The notes beneath the pieces were generated by a model. That model was not told where the DNA came from, did not search any database, and saw only the letters and a program-made list of their open reading frames with translations. Below, one piece after another: positions 1-6,430 of a DNA stretch of 7,607 nt; the first letter of the stretch is position 1, and each line of letters opens with the position of its first letter. Made by a program: the position numbers and the translations under genes. The DNA comes from JBCBKZ01 sp039026975 (GTDB taxonomy: Bacteria > Bacteroidota > Bacteroidia > J057): positions 1 through 7,607 of the forward strand of contig JBCCLI010000325.1 of NCBI GenBank assembly GCA_039026975.1. Direction: 5' to 3'.

Positions 1-137
1 CTTTTATATTGGCTTACCCCCCAGCGGTCTACAATCATCATGGAGAATGCTTCTACTCCATCATACTGGGCCAGGAAGGTGTCATGTGTACCATCTTCAT
101 TAGGGCTAAATACATTGGGAATAAAAAGGGTAGGAGG
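1..137 (-). other. T9SS / gliding motility-associated C-terminal domain (start of it)
   Basis: Residues from about 1448 read FIPNVFSPNEDGTHDTF, then an aromatic/hydrophobic stretch and MIVDRWG. This matches the pattern of the gliding motility-associated C-terminal domain (CHU_C / type B T9SS sorting domain): F.PN..SPN.DG.ND.F followed by I.dRWG. Such domains are usually about 80-90 residues, so roughly half is present and some 35-45 residues should follow beyond the left edge. The usual N of N-D is H here (THDTF). The domain predicts secretion across the outer membrane by the type IX system and attachment at the cell surface. Confidence 0.85.
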
Positions 138-3100
138 GGTAATATTTATAGGCCCTAACGTAAAGCTACTTTCACATCCTGCCTGATCTATCACCCTGAG
201 ACTTACCGTATAAGAGCCTGCCTCTCTGTACGTATGTGTAGGACTTTCCTGTTCAGATGTAGTCCCATCTCCAAAGTCCCAGAAATAGGAGACTGCTCCG
301 TCAGATAAATTGTTGAATGTAAAGGTGGCAGCTGGTAAGACGGCTGAGGTTTCAGCTACTACTTCAAACATAGCAATCCCTTTAGGGAGAACCTCCACAA
401 AGGAAAAGCTGCTGGTAGCTAAACACCCGTTGAAGGTAGAGACTTCCAGGTCTACCTCATATACGCCTGATTCCGTATAAATGTGGGTTACCTCTGCACC
501 AGAAAGAAATTCAGAACCATCTCCAGGATCCCATATATAATTATCTCCTGTGGTAGGATCAGATTCAAAAGCAACCGGATCTCCCAGGCATATGACAGAA
601 GGTTCCACAGATATATCTGCTACAGGGGTAGGTCGGACATTCACAAATACGCTATCCTCTATGATACACCCTCCCAGTTCAGCCCTGGCTTTGTAGAGTA
701 AGCTCGTAGTAGGTGAAACCAGGATGTTAGAAGGCATAGGCCTTTCTACCCATTCGGCAGGTTCCCAGTTAAAGAAAGCAGAACTTCTACTGACAGTAGC
801 TGATATGTTCAGGGTATCCCCTAAGCACATATTTAAGGTATCAGCCGTCAGTTCCATATCTAATGCTTCAAATACATCTATCCTGATTTCATCTGAGGTT
901 TCACATTGCTCATGAGAAACAGTAACGGTTATCACTTCTGTTTCCACCGGGCTAGCAAATATGGTAGCAGTAGTCCCATTAATATATTCAGATGGATTCC
1001 ATGTGTAAGTGGCTTCTTCCGGATAATCACTTCCATTACCGCCACTCCATGATAGAGTTCCATTTAGGAGAATACTATCCCCCAGACAAATGAACTGATC
1101 TCCTCCCACATTTACCCAAGGGGTAGGGAATACTTCTACTGCTATTTCCTGAATTACACTTTTGCATCCTTCCTCAGAAATAACTGAAAGCTGATAAGTA
1201 GCATTTTCTTCAGGCTGTACCCAGAAAGAGGGTTGGGTTTGACTGATGGGAGTATCATCCTTTGCCCATATATAGTTTATGCTGTTTACTGGATAGTTGG
1301 TGATAGATGCACTCAATTGTACGCTATCATAGGCACACATGCTGAGATCAGCTATAGGCTCCATTAACGGACGTGGAGAAACAGATACTATCATGGAGTC
1401 TGTATTGCCCACACAGCCATCAGAGATGGCCGTCAAATAATAAGTAGCTGAAGTCTGAGGTGCTACTGTAGGTGTAGCTGACTGTGGATTACCTGCTATG
1501 CCAGCTTCACTGAACCAGAGATAGGCATAGTTAGCGGTGCCTTCAGTAGCTATTCCTAATAATTGTAGGGTATCTCCTTGGCAGATCTGTTGGTCATCTC
1601 CTGCTTCAGCAATGGGCGGAGTAGAGACGCCTACATACAGGCTACTCTTGGTATCCAGGTTGGTAGCTTGGGAAGAACATCCCAGGCTATCTGTTACCAC
1701 CACTGTGTATATGGTAGAACTGTCAGGAGTAGCTAAAGGGGTAGCGCTGATAGGATCTGATAAACCTTCTGTGGGGAACCATGAGAAGTCTAGTTTTCCT
1801 GCTACCTCCTCTGGGTTAAGGATACTAGCAGAAAGTGCTATCCCCGGATCTCCTACACATAAGCCTGTATCCGGGCCTACATCCACTACGGGAAGGTTTT
1901 GTATCTCTATAGTCAATGAGTCTATTTCGCTGGTACAGCCATCCTTGTCTGTGATCTGCACGTAGAAAGTGGTAGAACTTTCCGGGTTCACTATGGGATT
2001 CCCAATAAATGGGTCTGAGAATCCGCAATTCACACTGTCTGTACAGCCCCAATCATAGAAGTAAGGACCATTTCCTCCCTCGCTAACGGCATTTAGCTGC
2101 GTGCCCCCTTCTCCTGCACAGAAACTCAGATCAGGCCCTAATTCCGATATAAACGCTGTTCTCACTCTGATAAATACCGTATCACTGGCTGAGGCAAAGG
2201 GGGGACAGACTGACTTATCTAGGCCAGTAATGATAGCACGGTAAAGGCTACCTCCATTAGAGCAGTCAGAGTTAAAGCAAACATTACCTATAATAGAATC
2301 ATTCCTGAAGACTACCTCAGTTTCCCCCAGGTTTATATTCGTACCATTAAAGCGCTGGAACTCAAAGTTGTAATCTATGGGATTAATGGGATTATTATCT
2401 GCTACATAAAAGGAGTAGCAGAGGCCTTCATTTATATCTATAAATACCGTATCCCCACTAACTTCATTTCCATTCAGGTCATGACCCACATCAGGTACCT
2501 TACCTACAGGTGCACTTATTTTTACATAGACTGTGTCATAAGTACTGAGGTCAGTATCACAGGCCGCCTGATCTTTTGCCATTAATACTAGCTCTATTAT
2601 TTCTCCGCTGTATTCACAAGAAGGTGTCCAGCATACCTGCCCCACAGCTGGATTATTACCGGTAAAGGTAAAACTGAGGGTAGAATCTGACTGGAAGAGC
2701 GGACTAGCTGCTACAAATGTTAAAGAGTCATCCTGGTCAGGGTCCAACAAAGCTACTTCATAGCAGAAAGGAATTAGTGGATCTATGAGAATGGTATCAC
2801 CAATAGCTGTTAAGTTGGTGAAAGTATGTGTAATCTCAGGTGCCTGATTAGGAGGTAGCACTACTTTCAGAAAGAATGTTTCCGTTACGGGAGACCCATT
2901 GGAACAAACATTTAGGTCTCTTGCCCCAAAGCTTAACTGGATCACAGAGTCCTGGTACTCACATCCTGGCTCCCAGCATATTTCCCCTTCTCTTCCATCA
3001 GCAGAAAGGATGGTTAATTCTGGCCCATTCTCACGCTCAAAAAGTTCACTTAGGGCAAAAGTAGTAATAGGATTATCATCAGGATCTATGACCGTATATG

Positions 3101-4478
3101 GAAGGCAGAAAGGAGCTTCTGCTTCTACTATGAGGGTGTCAGCCTCTCGCTGAAAGCTAGAATAATCTGCTTCTATGACAGGCGGAACATTAGGAGGCAC
3201 TTGGACCTTCACCCACACCGTGTCAAATACATCTCCAAAATTAGGGCAGGCAGTTATATCCCTTGCACCTAATACCAGAGGGACAGTTTGGTTTTCATAC
3301 GCACAAGAAGGACGCCAACAAACCTGTCCACTGAGAGGATTAATTCCGCCAAAGGTGAAGGTAGCCGCTGGAGGCGAAAAGGTTCCTTTCCCAAAGGCAG
3401 CACTGACTGTGTAAGCCGTTAGCTGATCCATTAAGTTAGGATCAGTGATTTCTACGTCATAACAGAAGGGCTCTAGCGCATTGACCAGCAGGGTATCTCC
3501 CATTCTAGGAATTTCACCAAAGTCATGCTTGATCTCAGGTGGATCCCCAGGGGGTAGACAGTCTAGTATATGGATTTGAAAGTCTCGTTTATTCTCACTT
3601 AACAGGACCCCATCTCGCCATTCAAAGACAGAAATAGCAAAGACGAAAATTCCCGTTTGGTTAGGGGTGACCGTAATAAAGCCGGTTTCAGGATCTATAT
3701 TGAAATTTTGAGAGCCAAAGGGGTCATTAAAAGAGTATCCCGGGGCAAACTGCACATTCCTGTAGGGAGGTGGTCCCATGGGGTTTCCTCCAGGTGTTAC
3801 TACAGGATCATTTCCTCCCCTTTCCGGGTTTCCTGCCCCTCTTCCCTGGTTATTAATCCCTGTGTAGGGATTAGTGATTTGATAGGATAATGAGTCTCCA
3901 TCAGCATCTGTTGCAGAGTGGTCAAATGAAAACTGCTGATCTCTACATAGAAAAACAGGAGGTACTTGGGTGAACTGAGGCATGGTATTGCAGGGAGCAT
4001 CTCCTGGATCAGGAATAGAAGCCAGGTAGGTCACCCCTTCTCCTAGTGGATCTCTTAGGTTAGTTATGGCTTCATTCCTACAGCATCTGGCCCAGGCAAT
4101 GTCATATCCTCCCGGTCTAGGAGGAAGAAATATGTTAGCGGTGTATATCCCCTCTTCCACACAGATTTGGGGAGGAGTGGCTACACAATTATCCCATCTT
4201 TCTGGCTGAATTTCAGGGGTTTGGGCAGGCCTGAAGATATTAATAAACTGGACAGCATTTCCAGTATTTCGATCAAAAATGAAAAGCGTGATCACATTGT
4301 CGAATTGTGCCCGTCCATTGATGCAATCCCGGTACAACTTCAGGGTGACCCTGTAGGTATAGTTAACGGGATTTATACATTCATAAAATAATTCTGATCC
4401 TACTATGTGGGTGGCATTAAGTCGAGAATAGCCAATAAGTAGAGTTGTCAGAAAGAAAAGTAAAAACTTTCTTTTCAT
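1..4478 (-). CDS. Giant secreted PKD/Ig-like adhesin-type protein with T9SS (gliding-associated) C-terminal domain, partial at 3' end
   Basis: The frame reads without a stop from ATG at 4476-4478 to the left edge (1492 codons plus 2 bases); the end of the protein is outside the window. Residues 1-22 form a signal peptide (MKRKFLLFFLTTLLIG core, likely cleavage after LNA), followed by THIVGSELFYEC, a mature start common in large Bacteroidota surface proteins. Then come an N-terminal region (23-165, with WDNC and RCC), a cadherin/Ig-like region with DADGDSLSY (about 168-310, containing a Gly/Pro/Asn-rich insert at 205-240), four four-cysteine modules (311-775), six Ig-like domains (778-1282), two PKD domains (about 1283-1446, with WDPGDG and WDFGDG) and a C-terminal domain from about 1448. 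The family role is known only broadly: Sec export, then T9SS transport to the surface. Adhesion or matrix binding is inference; no catalytic motif is visible. Divergently transcribed from the polyprenyl synthase gene. A TATATTTA box on the minus strand (4521-4514) is a weak -7 candidate. Confidence 0.93.
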   Translation of the reverse strand, partial: MKRKFLLFFLTTLLIGYSRLNATHIVGSELFYECINPVNYTYRVTLKLYRDCINGRAQFDNVITLFIFDRNTGNAVQFINIFRPAQTPEIQPERWDNCVATPPQICVEEGIYTANIFLPPRPGGYDIAWARCCRNEAITNLRDPLGEGVTYLASIPDPGDAPCNTMPQFTQVPPVFLCRDQQFSFDHSATDADGDSLSYQITNPYTGINNQGRGAGNPERGGNDPVVTPGGNPMGPPPYRNVQFAPGYSFNDPFGSQNFNIDPETGFITVTPNQTGIFVFAISVFEWRDGVLLSENKRDFQIHILDCLPPGDPPEIKHDFGEIPRMGDTLLVNALEPFCYDVEITDPNLMDQLTAYTVSAAFGKGTFSPPAATFTFGGINPLSGQVCWRPSCAYENQTVPLVLGARDITACPNFGDVFDTVWVKVQVPPNVPPVIEADYSSFQREADTLIVEAEAPFCLPYTVIDPDDNPITTFALSELFERENGPELTILSADGREGEICWEPGCEYQDSVIQLSFGARDLNVCSNGSPVTETFFLKVVLPPNQAPEITHTFTNLTAIGDTILIDPLIPFCYEVALLDPDQDDSLTFVAASPLFQSDSTLSFTFTGNNPAVGQVCWTPSCEYSGEIIELVLMAKDQAACDTDLSTYDTVYVKISAPVGKVPDVGHDLNGNEVSGDTVFIDINEGLCYSFYVADNNPINPIDYNFEFQRFNGTNINLGETEVVFRNDSIIGNVCFNSDCSNGGSLYRAIITGLDKSVCPPFASASDTVFIRVRTAFISELGPDLSFCAGEGGTQLNAVSEGGNGPYFYDWGCTDSVNCGFSDPFIGNPIVNPESSTTFYVQITDKDGCTSEIDSLTIEIQNLPVVDVGPDTGLCVGDPGIALSASILNPEEVAGKLDFSWFPTEGLSDPISATPLATPDSSTIYTVVVTDSLGCSSQATNLDTKSSLYVGVSTPPIAEAGDDQQICQGDTLQLLGIATEGTANYAYLWFSEAGIAGNPQSATPTVAPQTSATYYLTAISDGCVGNTDSMIVSVSPRPLMEPIADLSMCAYDSVQLSASITNYPVNSINYIWAKDDTPISQTQPSFWVQPEENATYQLSVISEEGCKSVIQEIAVEVFPTPWVNVGGDQFICLGDSILLNGTLSWSGGNGSDYPEEATYTWNPSEYINGTTATIFASPVETEVITVTVSHEQCETSDEIRIDVFEALDMELTADTLNMCLGDTLNISATVSRSSAFFNWEPAEWVERPMPSNILVSPTTSLLYKARAELGGCIIEDSVFVNVRPTPVADISVEPSVICLGDPVAFESDPTTGDNYIWDPGDGSEFLSGAEVTHIYTESGVYEVDLEVSTFNGCLATSSFSFVEVLPKGIAMFEVVAETSAVLPAATFTFNNLSDGAVSYFWDFGDGTTSEQESPTHTYREAGSYTVSLRVIDQAGCESSFTLGPINITPPTLFIPNVFSPNEDGTHDTFLAQYDGVEAFSMMIVDRWGVSQYK
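141..2147 (-). repeat. Array of six Ig-like and two PKD domains within the giant surface protein
   Basis: Residues 778-1282 hold six Ig-like (PKD-like) domains of about 80-95 residues, each starting near a G.D...C.GD strand and ending near T.Y.V.V.D..GC. The Cys pairs are 787/848, 874/934, 966/1022, 1048/1105, 1131/1192 and 1218/1271, consistent with one disulfide per domain; the first domain has an extra pair, 812/818. Residues about 1283-1362 form a PKD domain (IWDPGDG, then HIYTESGVY; Cys 1297/1352). Residues about 1363-1446 form a more canonical PKD domain (WDFGDG, then HTYREAGSYTV) that keeps only the second cysteine (1435). Such arrays usually act as a stalk or as carbohydrate/protein-binding surface; which applies here cannot be told from sequence. 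Confidence 0.8.
2154..3548 (-). repeat. Four tandem ~116-residue four-cysteine modules within the giant surface protein
   Basis: Residues 311-428, 429-544, 545-659 and 660-775 are divergent copies of one module. Each begins with a PP.I-type linker and GDT followed by a hydrophobic strand, then FCY (or FCL, LCY), an acidic D-P/D-N turn, a G..CW.P.C segment, a hydrophobic strand, a cysteine, and a final DTV..KV strand. Cysteines are at 339/387/392/411, 458/501/506/525, 572/616/621/640 and 687/734/739/758. The spacing between the second and third is 5 residues and between the third and fourth 19 residues in all four copies; the first gap varies from 43 to 48. This suggests an extracellular beta-sandwich stabilised by two disulfides. 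Copies differ widely in sequence, so the duplication is old. Confidence 0.8.
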
Positions 4479-4723
4479 TCGATAGTGATTAGTCTGCCGC
4501 AGGGTTCCAGAAATAAATATAGTCATATTAAAAACACCCTACCTATTCCTGAGCTGATTCTGGTCAGTTTATGATTATAAACCTCCAGGATACCAGCATG
4601 GAAGGGGTAGAATTGAACCATTCATATATACAGTTAGTTGTTTGACACGGGTAATCACCTGAAACTTAGGGCAGGGAAGATAGAATTTAGTGAAAGTAGG
4701 AATAAAGTGTACTTTTATAGATC
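4479..4723. promoter_or_regulatory. Divergent intergenic region between the giant surface protein gene and the polyprenyl synthase gene
   Basis: These 245 bp hold no credible gene and must carry both promoters. Visible elements are a perfect 6-bp AT-rich inverted repeat, GTTTAT-GATT-ATAAAC (4567-4582), with CTGA/TCAG just to its left (4554-4567), and a minus-strand TATATTTA box (4521-4514) resembling the Bacteroidota -7 consensus TAnnTTTG, about 35 bp upstream of the giant gene's start. For the plus-strand gene no convincing -33/-7 pair was found; TACTTTTA (4710-4717) lies too close to the ATG unless the transcript is leaderless. No Shine-Dalgarno is seen on either side, which is usual in this phylum. 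Individual element assignments are weak. Confidence 0.45.
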
Positions 4724-5698
4724 ATGAGTGAAACGCTTACCTCCATACAGGCGCCCATAGCGGAAGAGTTAATTTACTTTGATAAGTACTTTAAGTCTGC
4801 TATGCGCTCTGATGTAGCCTTACTAGACAAGGTTATGAGCTACCTGCTGAAGCGGAAAGGGAAGCAAATGAGACCCATGCTGGTCTTGCTGAGTGCTCAG
4901 GTATGTGGAGGGATTACGCCTGCTACTTACAGAGGGGCTGCCTTAGCAGAACTCCTACACACAGCTACCCTCATACATGATGATGTAGTAGACGAGTCTG
5001 ATGAGAGAAGAGGCTTTTTCTCTATCAATGCACTCTGGAAAAATAAAATAGCTGTACTAGCGGGAGATTTTCTTTTCTCCAGGGGATTTCTCATGGCTTT
5101 AGAGCACGATGACTATCAGGCCCTCAAAATTATGTCTAAGGCTGTCAAGATGATGAGTGAAGGAGAACTCCTCCAGACAGAAAAAGCGCGCATGCTCAAT
5201 ATAGATGAGGCTATCTATTTAGATATTATCAGGGCTAAGACTGCTTCTCTTTTTGCCTCATGTTGTGAAACGGGAGCAGCAAGTGCTACAGATGATAGTG
5301 AGAAGGTAGAAAGAATGCGTGAGTTTGGAGAATTTGTAGGAATAGCCTTTCAGATTAAGGATGATCTCTTTGACTACGGGAGTGATGATGTGGGTAAGCC
5401 ACGTGCTATAGATATACAAGAGAAAAAACTCACTCTCCCCCTCATTCATATTCTCAATAAAGCCAGTTGGGGGGAGCGAAGAAAATTGATCAACATAGTA
5501 AAGCGGCACAACACCCAAAAAGATAAGGTTCAGTATCTAATAGACTATGTATATGATAATGGGGGCATTTCTTATTCCAGAGAAGTCATGAACCAATATG
5601 TGGAAAAAGCACTGGACACCCTCAACTACTTTGAAGATACCCCTGCCAAAAATTCCCTCATTAGTCTGGTAAATTTTGCTATTACCAGGAAGAAATAA
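4724..5698 (+). CDS. Polyprenyl diphosphate synthase family protein (long-chain all-trans type, IspB-like)
   Basis: This complete 324-aa protein belongs to the trans-isoprenyl diphosphate synthase family: it condenses isopentenyl diphosphate with an allylic diphosphate in the cytoplasm. All hallmark motifs are intact: GKQMR (46-50, substrate-binding Lys/Arg), the first Asp-rich motif DDVVD (86-90) followed by DERRG, GDFLFSR (114-120), the KT pair (172-173), FQ (209-210), the second Asp-rich motif DDLFD (213-217) and DIQEKKLTLP (230-239). The residues before the first Asp-rich motif are small (HTATLIHDD, Ala81 and Thr82), as in octaprenyl synthase IspB and unlike the bulky aromatic residues of short-chain FPP/GGPP synthases. 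The length also matches IspB (about 323 aa). The likely product is a C35-C40 chain; the menaquinone-7 side chain is the natural guess for Cytophagales. The chosen ATG gives the standard N-terminus ahead of PIAEEL; no Shine-Dalgarno is seen. It stands alone, with no quinone or MEP-pathway gene nearby. Confidence 0.97.
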   Translation: MSETLTSIQAPIAEELIYFDKYFKSAMRSDVALLDKVMSYLLKRKGKQMRPMLVLLSAQVCGGITPATYRGAALAELLHTATLIHDDVVDESDERRGFFSINALWKNKIAVLAGDFLFSRGFLMALEHDDYQALKIMSKAVKMMSEGELLQTEKARMLNIDEAIYLDIIRAKTASLFASCCETGAASATDDSEKVERMREFGEFVGIAFQIKDDLFDYGSDDVGKPRAIDIQEKKLTLPLIHILNKASWGERRKLINIVKRHNTQKDKVQYLIDYVYDNGGISYSREVMNQYVEKALDTLNYFEDTPAKNSLISLVNFAITRKK

Positions 5699-5776
5699 AG
5701 AGGGTCTAACCCCTTCATTCTACCCATTTTATTGAAGTTTTTCCCCCAAGATAGGCACATACGATAGTTTTTATAG

Positions 5777-5814
5777 GCCAATATCCAATTTTTCGAATAA
5801 AATTAATTATTGGC
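5777..5814. repeat. Nested inverted repeat (potential hairpin), function unknown
   Basis: A perfect 7-bp inverted repeat, GCCAATA (5777-5783) and TATTGGC (5808-5814), encloses a second 6-bp repeat, AATTTT (5787-5792) and AAAATT (5799-5804), separated by a symmetrical 3x3 internal loop. The terminal loop is TCGAAT. There is no T-run after either arm, so it is a poor fit to an intrinsic terminator; it lies about 80 bp past the synthase stop codon. It may be a 3'-end stabilising structure, a protein-binding palindrome, or chance in AT-rich DNA. Confidence 0.4.
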
Positions 5815-5987
5815 ATCTTGCGAACTTTCCATTTTTCTGAGCAAAAGCTATTGACTTAACCTGTTGGTTATCATTTTATAATGGACATACTTAGGGAGAA
5901 GAAGTGTAAAGAAATGAATTTGGGAGCATGTAATATCCCTAAAATCAGTATAAAATCGATAGTTCATCAATTTTTACCCCCACATAC

Positions 5988-6018
5988 TTGGAAAACTGAC
6001 TTTATTCATCTTAATTTA
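5988..6018 (+). promoter_or_regulatory. Weak candidate Bacteroidota-type promoter for the lipoprotein gene
   Basis: TTG (5988-5990) is followed after 20 bases by TTAATTTA (6011-6018), loosely resembling the phylum's -33 TTTG and -7 TAnnTTTG elements. It would place the start of transcription roughly 15-20 bases ahead of the ATG. The -7 box misses two consensus positions. A different partial match, TGAATTTG (5915-5922), exists farther upstream. Confidence 0.2.
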
Positions 6019-6039
6019 TCAGGAAAATATTAGATACAA

Positions 6040-6279
6040 ATGAAAATCAAGAAACTTTCTTTGCTAACTATCCTCATGGCAGCGGGCATGTTCTTTATGG
6101 TATCATGCGCCGAGACTGCTGAGAAGGCTGAAGAAGCTGCTGACAGTGCAGTAGAAGCAGTAGAAGAAGCGGCTGAAGATGTAGCTGATGCTGCAGGAGA
6201 CGCTGTTGACTCTTTAGGAGTTGCTATTGACTCTGTTGCTGCTGACGTTGAAGAAGCAGTTGACTCCCTGGTAGAGTAA
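6040..6279 (+). CDS. Small highly acidic Ala/Glu/Asp-rich lipoprotein, unknown function
   Basis: The 79-aa product starts MKIKKLSLLTILMAAG and has a lipoprotein signal with the cleavage-site cysteine in FFMVSC (Cys23), so it should be lipidated and membrane-anchored at the periplasmic or cell surface face. The mature 57 residues contain 17 Ala and 19 Asp/Glu but one Lys, a net charge near -18, and only one further Gly pair breaks the helical character. From residue 33 the sequence falls into four 11-residue units (33-43, 44-54, 55-65, 66-76) with recurring DS, hydrophobic and EE positions, such as AVDSLGVAIDS and VAADVEEAVDS. This suggests a long amphipathic helix or coiled coil of the 11-mer kind. 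The acidic stretch after the cysteine could also help surface export of lipoproteins in Bacteroidota, though it is not an exact match to the known export signals. No Shine-Dalgarno; AAA immediately precedes the ATG. It is single, followed by its own terminator. The antisense ORF over it is a low-complexity shadow. Confidence 0.87.
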   Translation: MKIKKLSLLTILMAAGMFFMVSCAETAEKAEEAADSAVEAVEEAAEDVADAAGDAVDSLGVAIDSVAADVEEAVDSLVE

Positions 6280-6301
6280 TTAACCACTCTTAGGAAAAAA
6301 T

Positions 6302-6326
6302 GGGCCATGGTCTTTGATCATGGCCC
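6302..6326 (+). terminator. Intrinsic terminator-like stem-loop after the lipoprotein gene
   Basis: GGGCCATG (6302-6309) and CATGGCCC (6319-6326) form a perfect 8-bp stem, extendable by a G-T wobble and a T-A pair to a 5-base loop (CTTTG). It begins 23 bases after the lipoprotein stop. An A-run (6295-6300) precedes it and a broken T-rich tail (TTAGTTGTTT) follows. The tail is not a pure T-run, but the stem is strong and the position is right. The left-hand A-run could also serve minus-strand transcription coming from the convergent permease gene. Confidence 0.78.
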
Positions 6327-6346
6327 TTAGTTGTTTATTGAAGTTT

Positions 6347-6430
6347 GGCTCTTACAGAGCCTCTCGCAGTGGCGCCCTGACGGGCCAGTGGTTTTTGGCT
6401 CCGCTGGAGCCGTTGGTATTCCCACCGCTG
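6347..6430. repeat. GC-rich cluster of hairpins (REP/BIME-like candidate) in a convergent intergenic gap
   Basis: This 84-bp block is about 64% GC, clearly above its surroundings. It contains GGCTC-TTACA-GAGCC (6347-6361), a stem with a bulge, TGG-CG-CCC-TGAC-GGG-CCA (6370-6387), and a perfect GGCTCC-GCT-GGAGCC (6397-6411). The word CAGTGG occurs twice (6367-6372, 6386-6391), and CCGCTG (6425-6430) can pair with either copy through one G-T wobble. The GGCTC and GAGCC arms of the first and third hairpins are interchangeable, so alternative folds exist. The dense palindromic design in a gap between converging genes resembles dispersed extragenic palindromic repeats; that identity is inferred, not shown. 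Confidence 0.55.

Larger units (their letters stand above)
5699..6039. other. Non-coding gap between the polyprenyl synthase and acidic lipoprotein genes
   Basis: These 341 AT-rich bases contain no credible ORF. Immediately after the synthase stop, GGGT-CTA-ACCC (5702-5712) could form a very small stem, too weak to call a terminator with confidence. A stronger nested hairpin lies at 5777-5814. A further loose stem, GGGA/TCCC at 5922-5925 and 5936-5939, with TTT/AAA outside, is of doubtful meaning. The promoter of the lipoprotein gene should lie in the right half. The size of the gap argues against co-transcription with the upstream gene. Confidence 0.5.

Noticed and set aside
483..4391. Numerous short ORFs on the plus strand and in other frames opposite the giant surface protein gene.
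   Set aside because: All lie within the continuous minus-strand coding frame and lack domain features; they are shadows.
5702..5712. Possible terminator GGGT-CTA-ACCC just after the synthase stop.
   Set aside because: Only four base pairs with a 3-base loop and no T-run; too weak to call.
6030..6308. Minus-strand 92-aa Ser/Ala/Thr-rich ORF opposite the lipoprotein gene.
   Set aside because: It is the antisense reading of the acidic Ala/Glu/Asp repeats; the plus-strand frame has a proper lipoprotein signal and terminator.
5728..6346. 13-bp exact direct repeat TTTATTGAAGTTT at 5728-5740 and 6334-6346, flanking the lipoprotein gene.
   Set aside because: In 7.6 kb of AT-rich DNA one such match is expected roughly by chance, and there is no transposase or other mobile-element sign between the copies.
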